From contig BMVA01000017.1 in NCBI GenBank assembly GCA_014650475.1, forward strand, positions 62,001 to 126,000: a stretch of DNA of 64,000 nt, in the 5' to 3' direction. The translations under genes were made by a program, and so were the position numbers. The notes under the pieces were generated by a model. It made no database searches, was not told the origin of the DNA, and saw only the letters and a program-made list of their open reading frames with translations. Below are positions 42,986 through 49,524 of this stretch, piece by piece (the stretch's first letter is position 1; every line of letters starts with the position of its first letter). Origin of the DNA: Streptomyces albogriseolus (GTDB lineage: Bacteria > Actinomycetota > Actinomycetes > Streptomycetales > Streptomycetaceae).

Positions 42986-43177
42986 ATGCCTGCCCGCGAC
43001 TTCTTCCACTCCGTGATGCGGATCGGCCCGGTGCAGATCGGCACCCACCGCGACCGCAACGGCACCACCAAGCACGCCGCCGTATGCAGCTCGGACGACT
43101 GCGGATGGTCCGCCGACTACTCCAGCCAGTCCGCCGCCCAGCTCGCCGCCCGCACCCACCGCTGCAAGGTCCGCTAG
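42986..43177 (+). CDS. Mobile element transfer protein (small, Cys-containing)
   Basis: The 63-residue protein (MPARDFFHSVMRIGPVQIG) is highly similar by memory to small proteins named mobile element transfer protein in Streptomyces AICEs. CSSDDCGWSADYSSQSAAQL with a later HRC suggests a small zinc-binding fold (two Cys, His, Cys). It starts after GAGAGGAG. Its stop TAG is part of the AGGAGG ribosome site of the next gene. Confidence 0.78.
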   Translation: MPARDFFHSVMRIGPVQIGTHRDRNGTTKHAAVCSSDDCGWSADYSSQSAAQLAARTHRCKVR

Positions 43178-43188
43178 GAGGCCACCCC

Positions 43189-43344
43189 ATGGATGTCCCC
43201 CTCTGGTTCGCCCTGGTCGTCGTCGGCTGGCTCGGCGTCAAGCTCATCCGCCCGCCGCTCTGGCTGGTCCTGGTGCTGCTGCTGGGCGGCTACCTCCTCG
43301 CCGACAGCCTCCTGGCCCCGGTCGTCGACACCGCCGTCAAGTAA
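43189..43344 (+). CDS. Tiny membrane protein, Spd-type
   Basis: The 51-residue protein has two hydrophobic helices (about 4-18 and 24-42: LWFALVVVGWLG and WLVLVLLLGGYLLADSLL). It is the usual short membrane product between the mobile element transfer protein and SpdD in pSAM2-like elements. ATG 43189 is 6 bases after AGGAGG. Confidence 0.7.
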   Translation: MDVPLWFALVVVGWLGVKLIRPPLWLVLVLLLGGYLLADSLLAPVVDTAVK

Positions 43345-43356
43345 GGAGACCCGCTC

Positions 43357-43674
43357 ATGTTCCGGCCCAAGCTCCCGACCATGCCCCAGCCCACCGGCAC
43401 GGTCACCCCTCCCACCGTGGTGGAGCCGACCACCATCACCCCGGGCACCTCGGTTTCGCCGCCCGCCCCGGCCCCGGTCGCTGGCCCCGCTCGGCCCACG
43501 GCCCAGCTCACCCCCGGCACCGCCCTCGCCCTGGTCGGCGGCGGCACCGCCGTGGTCCTGGTCGTCGGCGCCGTCCTGGTCTCCATGCTCCTGGCCGTCG
43601 CCGTCACCGCCGCCTCGGTCGCCGTCTGCGCCGTCGTCCTGCGCTCGCTGCTGGCCTCCCAGCACCGCCGCTGA
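43357..43674 (+). CDS. SpdD-like spread protein
   Basis: The 105-residue protein has a Pro/Thr-rich N-terminal half (about 1-48) and a long hydrophobic stretch (about 55-95, GTAVVLVVGAVLVSML and following). This composition and the position are those of SpdD proteins of Streptomyces plasmids. It likely sits in the membrane and aids intramycelial spread. The start follows AAGGAG. A conserved hairpin follows the stop codon. Confidence 0.78.
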   Translation: MFRPKLPTMPQPTGTVTPPTVVEPTTITPGTSVSPPAPAPVAGPARPTAQLTPGTALALVGGGTAVVLVVGAVLVSMLLAVAVTAASVAVCAVVLRSLLASQHRR

Positions 43675-43676
43675 CC

Positions 43677-43728
43677 GGTCCCGGTGGCGACGCACAAGCC
43701 GCCAAGCACGCCGCCGCCTTCCGGGACC
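43677..43728 (+). repeat. Hairpin copy 1 with 25-bp repeat (upstream of GGDEF gene)
   Basis: GGTCCCGG (43677-43684) pairs with CCGGGACC (43721-43728). The interior holds the 25-bp repeat 43691-43715, which is identical to 44333-44357. It lies between SpdD and the GGDEF gene. Confidence 0.65.
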
Positions 43729-43765
43729 CGTACCTCGCCAACCGCCGTCACCCAAGGGAACGCTC

Positions 43766-44317
43766 ATGGATCTGCAGATAGCCGCCGCCCTGGTGCCGTT
43801 ACTGGGCTGGGCCGTGCACGGGGGCATCCTCACCCACCGGCTCGCCGCCGCCCGCCGTGACCCGCTGACCGGTCTGCACACCCGCGCCGGATGGACCGCC
43901 CGCGCCGAACACTGCATCCGCCGGCACCCGGCCACTGCCGTCCTCCTGGTCGACCTCGACCACTTCAAGAACCTCAACGACACCCACGGCCACGCCGCCG
44001 GGGACGCCGCGCTCATCGCCACCGCCGATCGCCTGCGCACCTGGTGCGGCCGTCACGGCACCGCCGGTCGCCTGGGCGGGGACGAGTTCGTCGCCGTCGT
44101 CCGGGACCCGGCCGCCGTCAACCTCGACGCGCTCACCACCGCACTCCACCGGCCGCTGCCCTACAACGGCGTTTCGCTGCCGCTGGCCGCGTCGGTCGGC
44201 GTCTGCCGCCTCGCCGAGCTGCCGGTGCCGCTGCTGACCGATGCCCTCGCCGCCGCCGACGCGGCCATGTACGCGGCCAAGGGCCGTGGTCGCCGGGGCT
44301 CACGCCTCTCTCGCTGA
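43766..44317 (+). CDS. GGDEF-domain protein (diguanylate-cyclase-like), element-borne
   Basis: The 183-residue protein consists of a short hydrophobic N-terminus (about 4-22) and one GGDEF domain. DPLTGLHTR (32-40), LLVDLDHFKNLND with metal-binding Asp, and an intact GGDEF at 104-108 suggest an active diguanylate cyclase. There is no RXXD inhibitory site before GGDEF, no EAL domain and no sensor domain. c-di-GMP controls BldD and the WhiG-RsiG pair in Streptomyces, so the element could influence sporulation or antibiotic timing. ATG 43766 follows AAGGGA. Two matching hairpins flank the gene. Confidence 0.85.
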   Translation: MDLQIAAALVPLLGWAVHGGILTHRLAAARRDPLTGLHTRAGWTARAEHCIRRHPATAVLLVDLDHFKNLNDTHGHAAGDAALIATADRLRTWCGRHGTAGRLGGDEFVAVVRDPAAVNLDALTTALHRPLPYNGVSLPLAASVGVCRLAELPVPLLTDALAAADAAMYAAKGRGRRGSRLSR

Positions 44318-44318
44318 C

Positions 44319-44368
44319 CGGCCGCCGGGTGGCGCACAAGCCGCCAAGCACGCCGCCACCCGGGGCCG
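44319..44368 (+). repeat. Hairpin copy 2 with 25-bp repeat (downstream of GGDEF gene)
   Basis: CCGGGTGGCG (44325-44334) pairs perfectly with CGCCACCCGG (44354-44363), extended by CGGCC/GGCCG. The central 25 bp (44333-44357) equal those at 43691-43715, while the outer stem sequence differs but still pairs. Confidence 0.65.
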
Positions 44369-44402
44369 TTCCTTCCAACCGCAATCGAAAGGAACCACCA
44401 TC

Positions 44403-44588
44403 ATGACCCAGCACACCCCGCCCGCGTCGCGTATCTGCCCGGCCTGCGACGGCTTCGCCTCCGTCGCCGTCACCATCGGCGGCCGTGACCTGCGCGGGCA
44501 CCTGCGCACCATCACCGCTCACTGCCCGGTCTGCCACGGCACCGGCACCGTCACCGCCCGCCGCGTCCGGGAGGGCGCTGGTGCCTGA
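44403..44588 (+). CDS. Small zinc-ribbon-like protein
   Basis: The 61-residue protein has two CXXC pairs, CPACDG near residue 12 and CPVCHGTGTV near 42. This is the spacing of a DnaJ-type or zinc-ribbon knuckle. A regulatory or Rep-accessory role is possible but not known. ATG 44403 follows GAAAGGA. Its end overlaps the start of the Rep gene by 8 bp, so the two are coupled. Confidence 0.7.
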   Translation: MTQHTPPASRICPACDGFASVAVTIGGRDLRGHLRTITAHCPVCHGTGTVTARRVREGAGA

Positions 44589-45957
44589 GACGCTGCTCGA
44601 CCTGACCACCCTCAGCGACCTGCTGAGGGTGGCTTCGGCCGTCGACTACCACCGCTGGGAAGAACAGATACGCCGCACCGGTGGCTGCGCCGACCCCATC
44701 CACCTGACCGGCTGGGTCGTGCACAAGGACAAGACCACCGGCGAGACCCTGCACCACTACTCCACCGAGGGCGAGCCGGGCGGCCGTCTCCGCCTCGCCT
44801 GCGGCAACCGCCGTGCCTCCCGCTGCCCCTCCTGTGCCTGGACCTACGCGGGCGACACCTACCACCTCATCCGCGCGGGCCTCGCCGGTGACGACCGCCG
44901 CGACATCCCCGCCACCGTCCGGGATCACCCCCGGGTCTTCGTCACCCTCACCGCACCCTCGTTCGGCCCGGTCCACAACCGCCCCGATCGCGGCGTCTGC
45001 CGCTGCGGCACTCGCCACGCTCCCGACGCCCCGGAGCTGGGCACCGCCCTCGACCCGGACACCTACGACTACGCGGGCGCGGTGCTGTTCAACAACCACG
45101 CCGGACAGCTCTGGCAGCGCTTCACCAACCGGCTCCGTCGCGAGATCGCCGCTCGCGCCGGCCTCACCCAGCGCGAGCTGAAAGAGCGTGCCCGGTTGTC
45201 GTACGGCAAAGTCGCCGAGTTCCAGAAGCGTGGGGCCTTGCACTTCCATTCCGTAATCCGACTCGACGGACCGGACGGCCCGAACACCTTTCCCCCGGCC
45301 TGGGCGACCGTCGACATGCTCGCCGACGCGATCCGTGCAGCTGCGGCACACTCCTACACCTCGGTCTCCGTCCCGGCCGCCGAGGACCAACCGGCCCGGA
45401 CCTTCCGCTGGGGCACCCAGCTCGACATCCGCCCCGTGAAGGCGTTCGGGGACGGCTCCGACATCACCGAGCAGGCTGTCGCCTCCTACGTCGCCAAGTA
45501 CGCGACCAAAGCGGCCGAGAACACCGGCACCCTGGACCGCCGCATCGGCGAGCTGGCCGAGCTCGACCGCCACCAGGTCCCCGACCACACCCGCCGCCTG
45601 ATCGAAGCCTGCAAGACCCTCGACCCGCTCTACCCGGACCGGCGGCTGTGGGCCTGGGCTCACATGCTCGGCTTCCGCGGCCACTTCTCCTCGAAGTCCC
45701 GCCGCTACTCGACCACGCTCAGCGAACTCCGCCAGACACGCGCCGAGTACCGGGCCGCCCAGGAACACGCCGCCCTCGGCCTCGAGGACGCCGAGCCGGA
45801 CACCGTCCTCGTCCTCGCTGACTGGCAGTACGCCGGACACGGCCACACCCCCGGTGAATCCGTCCTCGCCGCCACCATCGCCCGCGACCTCCAGCTCAAC
45901 CGCGAAACCGCCCGCGAAGCCCTACGCGACCAACTCGCCGACGAAAGGGAGTGCTGA
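44581..45957 (+). CDS. Replication initiator protein (RepSA-like, rolling-circle)
   Basis: The 458-residue protein has the pSAM2 RepSA length. An N-terminal zinc-binding segment (ASRCPSCAWTY) and FVTLTAPSFGPVH come first. An HUH-type metal motif is seen in LHFHSVIRL (His221, His223), and the likely catalytic Tyr is in SYVAKYATK (Tyr303 or Tyr307). This is the order of rolling-circle Rep proteins. It nicks the origin after excision so the element can replicate. GTG 44581 follows GGGAGG. The double-strand origin itself was not located; in pSAM2 it is inside the rep gene. Confidence 0.9.
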   Translation: MPETLLDLTTLSDLLRVASAVDYHRWEEQIRRTGGCADPIHLTGWVVHKDKTTGETLHHYSTEGEPGGRLRLACGNRRASRCPSCAWTYAGDTYHLIRAGLAGDDRRDIPATVRDHPRVFVTLTAPSFGPVHNRPDRGVCRCGTRHAPDAPELGTALDPDTYDYAGAVLFNNHAGQLWQRFTNRLRREIAARAGLTQRELKERARLSYGKVAEFQKRGALHFHSVIRLDGPDGPNTFPPAWATVDMLADAIRAAAAHSYTSVSVPAAEDQPARTFRWGTQLDIRPVKAFGDGSDITEQAVASYVAKYATKAAENTGTLDRRIGELAELDRHQVPDHTRRLIEACKTLDPLYPDRRLWAWAHMLGFRGHFSSKSRRYSTTLSELRQTRAEYRAAQEHAALGLEDAEPDTVLVLADWQYAGHGHTPGESVLAATIARDLQLNRETAREALRDQLADEREC

Positions 45958-45959
45958 CC

Positions 45960-46157
45960 ATGGCCTCAGAGCTGCCGAACCGGTTCCTGACCCCTGAGGA
46001 CCTGGTCGAGATGTTCGAGCTGCCCAGCGTCGAAACCGTCTATCAGTGGCGCCGCAAGCGCACCGGTCCCCGCGGCTTCCGCGTCGGCCGGCACCTCCGC
46101 TTCGACCCGACCGACGTGCGTGCCTGGGTGGACTCACAGATTGGTGAGGCTGCCTGA
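45960..46157 (+). CDS. Excisionase (Xis), MerR/HTH_17-type
   Basis: The 65-residue protein is a winged HTH of the HTH_17 excisionase class: LTPEDLVEMFELPSVETVYQW and GFRVGRHLRFDPTDVRAWV (shown in part). It bends att DNA and directs the integrase to excision. ATG 45960 follows AAAGGGAG by 8 bases. Its TGA overlaps the integrase ATG by one base (TGATG), so Xis and Int are made together. Confidence 0.87.
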   Translation: MASELPNRFLTPEDLVEMFELPSVETVYQWRRKRTGPRGFRVGRHLRFDPTDVRAWVDSQIGEAA

Positions 46158-47419
46158 TGGCGGGGCACATCCAAGACCGCTGGTACAAGACAGAGACCGG
46201 TCCGGACGGCAAGCCCGTCAAGGTCAAGACTGACCGATACGGCGCTGGCATGCGTTACCGCGCTCGGTACATCGGCCCTGACGGCACCGAGAAGTCCAAG
46301 AGCTTCCCGGACCGACAGAAGCGCCTCGCCGAGCAGTGGCTCACGGACATCGCGTCGGACATGTCGCGCGGTCGGTACATCGACCCGCGTGCCGCTCGGA
46401 TCACCTTCAAGAGCTACGCCGAGAAGTGGCTCAAGACGCACGGCATCGACCCGGCCAGTCAGGTCGTCGTGGAGCAGCGGTTACGCCTGCACGCGTTTCG
46501 CCTGATCGGCTCTCGGCCGCTGGACTCGTTCCGCCCGGAGCACATTCGTGCGCTGGTGAGCGCGCTGGAGAACGATCCGGCCGTGAGCGGCGGCTATGCG
46601 CGGAACATCTACGGCGACGTACGGGCCGTGCTCAGTGCGGCGGTCGACGACGGGCTGTTGCCCCGTAACCCGTGCTCCGCGAAGTCCGTTCGTCCGCCGG
46701 CCGCCGAGCAACGCCGGGTTGTGCCGTGGCTGCCTGCTCAGGTCCGGGCGGTCCGCGCGGCACTCCCCCAGCGCTACCGGCCCATGGTGGACGTGGGCGC
46801 TGGGTGCGGGCTCCGTCAGGGGGAGATCGTAGGACTGGCTGAGGATGCGCTCGACTTCGACAGCGGCATCATCCGGGTCGTCCGGCAGGTGAAGCTGATC
46901 CGGGGAAAGGCCGTGTTCGCTCCTCCGAAGTGCAACAAGGAGCGGGACGTACCCTTGCCGCCCTCGGTGGCCGAGTCCCTGCGGGCCCACATGGACGCCT
47001 TCAAGCCGGTCGAGATCACCTTGCCGTGGCGCAAGCCGGACGGCCCGAAGGTCTCCGCCCGTCTCCTGTTCACGAACACCGCAAGCGGACTCGTCTGGCG
47101 CAGCAACTTCAACGTCCAGGAATGGAAGCCCGCCCTCGCGTCGGCCGGACTGATCGCGGAAGCCGGGGAGGACGGCAAGCACCAGTCCGCCCGCGAGCAC
47201 GGCATGCACGCGCTGCGGCACTTCTACGCCTCGGTCCTGTTGGATGCCGGCGAAAGCATCAAGGCCGTGAGCGAGTACCTGGGGCACTCCGACCCTGGGC
47301 TGACACTGCGGGTGTACGCGCACCTGATGCCGTCGAGCCAGGAGCGGACGAGGAAGGCCGTGGATCGGATGCTTCTCCCGGCCTCGCGCGAGCCTGACGG
47401 CCCAGAGACGGCCCAGTAG
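46157..47419 (+). CDS. int: Tyrosine site-specific integrase
   Basis: The 420-residue recombinase has an N-terminal AP2-like arm-binding region, a core-binding SAM-like domain (about 75-165) and a catalytic domain. Active-site residues are Arg220 (CGLRQGE), His351 and Arg354 (HALRH), His377 (GHSDPG) and nucleophile Tyr387 (RVYAHL); a Lys in the beta-hairpin (PPKCNKERDV) completes the set. It would recombine attP with the start of rlmN. Its last codons overlap the right arm-type repeats. A hairpin terminator and attR follow within 70 bp. Confidence 0.94.
   Translation: MAGHIQDRWYKTETGPDGKPVKVKTDRYGAGMRYRARYIGPDGTEKSKSFPDRQKRLAEQWLTDIASDMSRGRYIDPRAARITFKSYAEKWLKTHGIDPASQVVVEQRLRLHAFRLIGSRPLDSFRPEHIRALVSALENDPAVSGGYARNIYGDVRAVLSAAVDDGLLPRNPCSAKSVRPPAAEQRRVVPWLPAQVRAVRAALPQRYRPMVDVGAGCGLRQGEIVGLAEDALDFDSGIIRVVRQVKLIRGKAVFAPPKCNKERDVPLPPSVAESLRAHMDAFKPVEITLPWRKPDGPKVSARLLFTNTASGLVWRSNFNVQEWKPALASAGLIAEAGEDGKHQSAREHGMHALRHFYASVLLDAGESIKAVSEYLGHSDPGLTLRVYAHLMPSSQERTRKAVDRMLLPASREPDGPETAQ
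47396..47416. promoter_or_regulatory. Right arm-type integrase site candidate
   Basis: Two direct copies of GACGGCCCAG (47396-47405 and 47407-47416), 11-bp period, lie inside the last codons of int, 71 bp from attR. The pair mirrors the one at 36712-36732. Confidence 0.6.
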
Positions 47420-47429
47420 CCCGAACAAG

Positions 47430-47470
47430 GCCCCCTATCCGCGCCGAACGCGCTGGTAGGGGGCTTATTG
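47430..47470. terminator. int terminator
   Basis: GCCCCCTA (47430-47437) pairs with TAGGGGGC (47457-47464), followed by TTATT. It ends int transcription. Read in reverse it can also stop transcripts entering from the displaced rlmN promoter region. Confidence 0.7.
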
Positions 47471-47486
47471 CTGCCCGGCTACTGCC

Positions 47487-47528
47487 AGTTCTCCGGGCTT
47501 AGGCATGGCTGTACCAGTGTCGCAGATC
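47487..47528. repeat. attR: 42-bp direct repeat
   Basis: The stretch is identical to 36594-36635. It leaves a copy of the first rlmN codons in reverse (ATG complement at 47504-47506) that now reads into the element. Confidence 0.93.
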
Positions 47529-47541
47529 CAATCAGGTCAGA

Positions 47542-47579
47542 GCCCCCTAGGAACGAACGAACGTTCGTTCCTAGGGGGC
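47542..47579 (-). terminator. 38-bp near-perfect palindrome, terminator of the LPETG gene
   Basis: GCCCCCTAGGAACGAACG and its exact complement flank only two bases (AA). The palindrome lies 12 bp after the stop codon of the surface-protein gene and 13 bp from attR. In the empty chromosome it would stand 35 bp before the rlmN start. Confidence 0.8.
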
Positions 47580-47591
47580 AATGCCACACGA

Positions 47592-48785
47592 CTACCGGCG
47601 GCTGGCGGCTCTGCCGCGACGGTACAGAATGGTGCCGCCGACCAACAGCAGCACGGTGACTCCTGAAGCGATGAGCGTCCGCTCCCCGGCTCCAGTTTCG
47701 GGAAGCGTGGGCGGCTTCGCCGGAGGGGTGGCCGGAGGCTTCGTCACCGGAGGCGTCGTCGGCGGTGTCGTCGGAGGCTTCGTCACCGGAGGCGTCGTCG
47801 GCGGTGTCACCGGAGGCTTCGTCACCGGAGGCGTCGTCGGCGGTGTCACCGGAGGCGTCGTCGGAGGCTTCGTCACCGGAGGCGTCGTCGGCGGACGGCT
47901 GGGCGGCGTGTTGCCGTATCCGTAGCCGTCGCCGTAACCGGTTCCTTCCTCATCACGGCCCTCGCCGCCATAACCGCTCTCGGCGTCCTCCCCGTAACCG
48001 CTCCCCGCCCCCTCGCCATAACCGCTCTCGGCGTCCTCCCCGTAACCGGTTCCTTCCTCATCACGGCCCTCGCCGCCATAACCGGCCTCGGCGTCCTCCC
48101 CGTAACCGCTCCCCGCCCCCTCGCCATAACCGCTCTCGGCGTCCTCCCCGTAACCGGTTCCTTCCTCATCACGGCCCTCGCCGCCATAACCGCTCTCGGC
48201 GTCCTCCCCGTAACCGCTCCCCGCCCCCTCGCCATAACCGCTCTCGGCGTCCTCCCCGTAACCGGTTCCTTCCTCATCACGGCCCTCGCCGCCATAACCA
48301 GCCTCGGCGTCCTCCCCGTAACCGCTCCCCGCCCCCTCGCCATAACCGCTCTCGGCGTCCTCCCCGTAACCGGTTCCTTCCTCATCACGGCCCTCGCCGC
48401 CATAACCGCTCTCGGCGTCCTCCCCGTAACCGCTCCCCGCCCCCTCGCGGCCCGAGCCGCCGTCCTCGCCGTCGCTGCTGTGGCCCGCGGACTGTGTCGG
48501 CCACGGCTCCGCCGAGGACGCCGTGGAAGGCTCGGAGGGCTGCGTACCACCGCTGGTCCACTCTGTTGCCGAGGCGTAGTCGTAGCTGCCCTGGGCGCCT
48601 CCGTCCTCACGGTCGTCGCCAAGGGCAGAGTCCTGGAAGGCTTCGTACGCCGCACGCACGCCCGCACCACTGGTGGTGACGAGAACGTCGGCAGGCGAGT
48701 CCGCCAGCGCCGGGATGCCGTAAAGGGAACTGATGCCCGTCGCGGCGGCGGCTACTACCAACCCCCTGCTGATTTTCGCTCGCAA
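47592..48785 (-). CDS. LPETG-anchored surface protein with Gly-Tyr repeats
   Basis: The 397-residue precursor starts with a signal peptide (MRAKISRGLVVAAAATG, cleavage near ALA, residue 28) and a short unique region (about 29-110). A repeat region of 36-residue units rich in GYGEDAES and GYGGEGRD motifs (about 112-282) follows, then a Pro/Thr wall-spanning stretch (PPTTPPVTKPP) and LPETG near 361-365 with a hydrophobic helix and a basic tail. TTG 48785 is the start because AGGAAG lies 9 bases upstream and the signal peptide begins there. Sortase would link it to peptidoglycan. The acidic, Tyr-rich repeats have no assigned function. Confidence 0.85.
   Translation of the reverse strand: MRAKISRGLVVAAAATGISSLYGIPALADSPADVLVTTSGAGVRAAYEAFQDSALGDDREDGGAQGSYDYASATEWTSGGTQPSEPSTASSAEPWPTQSAGHSSDGEDGGSGREGAGSGYGEDAESGYGGEGRDEEGTGYGEDAESGYGEGAGSGYGEDAEAGYGGEGRDEEGTGYGEDAESGYGEGAGSGYGEDAESGYGGEGRDEEGTGYGEDAESGYGEGAGSGYGEDAEAGYGGEGRDEEGTGYGEDAESGYGEGAGSGYGEDAESGYGGEGRDEEGTGYGDGYGYGNTPPSRPPTTPPVTKPPTTPPVTPPTTPPVTKPPVTPPTTPPVTKPPTTPPTTPPVTKPPATPPAKPPTLPETGAGERTLIASGVTVLLLVGGTILYRRGRAASRR
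47938..48449. repeat. 108-bp tandem repeats within the LPETG gene
   Basis: The unit starting GGTTCCTTCCTCATC recurs at 47940, 48048, 48156, 48264 and 48372, exactly every 108 bp. Copies are nearly identical. A Ser/Ala change alternates from copy to copy, which suggests duplication of a 216-bp pair. Copy number may vary between strains. Confidence 0.9.
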
Positions 48786-49161
48786 TCTCGTTGTCTTCCT
48801 ACTCGCAGGATGAAAATGCCTCGAATTCCGGCGACGGCCCGTCCACAAAGGGTGGAACCGAGCCGGGCCAACGGCTGCCGTGCGCTTTCCGGAGGGGTGA
48901 CACCTACAAAGAAGCACGTACGGCCGCCGCGGAACATTCGTTGTTCTGATGTATCCGAACGACTCCCATCTCCTCTGACCGGCCACGGGACCCACCGCTG
49001 CCGGATCCGATGCGACGGAACAGGAGCGGCAGTCTCGTCGGTGCACGGGGTGGCGAACAGGATTCGGTCTCCCCTGCGTCGAGGACGAGGCAGCCACCAT
49101 GGCCTGCGCTTCCCGCGGGGAGCCCGAAGCGCGTTGCACTCAGGACGCTCGCAGCCAGATG

Positions 49162-49190
49162 ATCGTAACAGTCACATTTACATAAGTCAG
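49162..49190 (-). promoter_or_regulatory. Promoter candidate for the LPETG surface gene
   Basis: On the reverse strand CTGACT (49185-49190) and TACGAT (49162-49167) are 17 bp apart. The leader to the TTG start would be about 370 nt, unusually long. Confidence 0.4.
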
Positions 49191-49475
49191 GATTTAGTGG
49201 GGCGTTTTTCGTTCACCGACCTGACGTGGAAACACCGGCGAACGCCGTCGGGCCAAATGGCCGTCATTCTCACGAGTGAACGCGCCGATTTCGCCAGGAG
49301 AAGCACGCCGCACACCGACAACGGCCATTTACCGAGTCGGCGCGGTGTGGGCGGACGTGGCGGAAGATCACATAGGAGATGGCGGCGAGCTGGGCGGCAT
49401 AGGGCCTGTCCCGGGAGTGTGAACGGTTGCCCCGATGATCATTCGCAGGACGTGATCGTCGTGCACACAGCACTC

Positions 49476-49504
49476 GGGCCCCCGTCCGTGGTGGACGGGG
49501 GCCC
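49476..49504 (-). terminator. Terminator after cdsA
   Basis: GGGCCCCCGTCC pairs with GGACGGGGGCCC across a five-base loop, 20 bp after the cdsA stop. Confidence 0.85.
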
Positions 49505-49524
49505 GGGCGGCTGTCAGGGGGGTG

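Larger units (their letters stand above)
36594..47528. mobile_element. pSAM2-type actinomycete integrative and conjugative element (AICE)
   Basis: The 10.9-kb segment is bounded by a perfect 42-bp direct repeat. It has the full AICE set: tyrosine integrase and excisionase next to attR, RepSA-like replication protein, FtsK-type Tra protein, Spd spread proteins and a HTH regulator. Int is transcribed toward attR. Insertion is at the start of rlmN, a protein gene, not the 3' end of a tRNA as in pSAM2 and SLP1. All core genes look intact, so the element could still excise, replicate and transfer. Cargo at the left includes a low-GC RelA/SpoT-type gene, HD and NUDIX hydrolases. Confidence 0.92.
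48786..49524. other. Long intergenic region upstream of the LPETG gene
   Basis: The 739 bp contain no convincing gene. A promoter candidate for the surface gene lies at 49162-49190 and the cdsA terminator at 49476-49504. A reverse frame at 49270-49473 has no recognised family. The stretch 49160-49320 is AT-rich for this genome. Confidence 0.5.

Noticed and set aside
47938..48449. CRISPR array
   Set aside because: The 108-bp units are adjacent without spacers and encode a continuous repeat protein with signal peptide and sorting signal.
47592..49139. Longer version of the LPETG protein starting at 49139
   Set aside because: The extra residues have shadow-like composition, and a signal peptide with a ribosome site starts at TTG 48785.
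49270..49473. Small reverse-strand gene or transposase remnant upstream of the LPETG gene
   Set aside because: There is no recognisable family, ribosome site or inverted terminal repeats.
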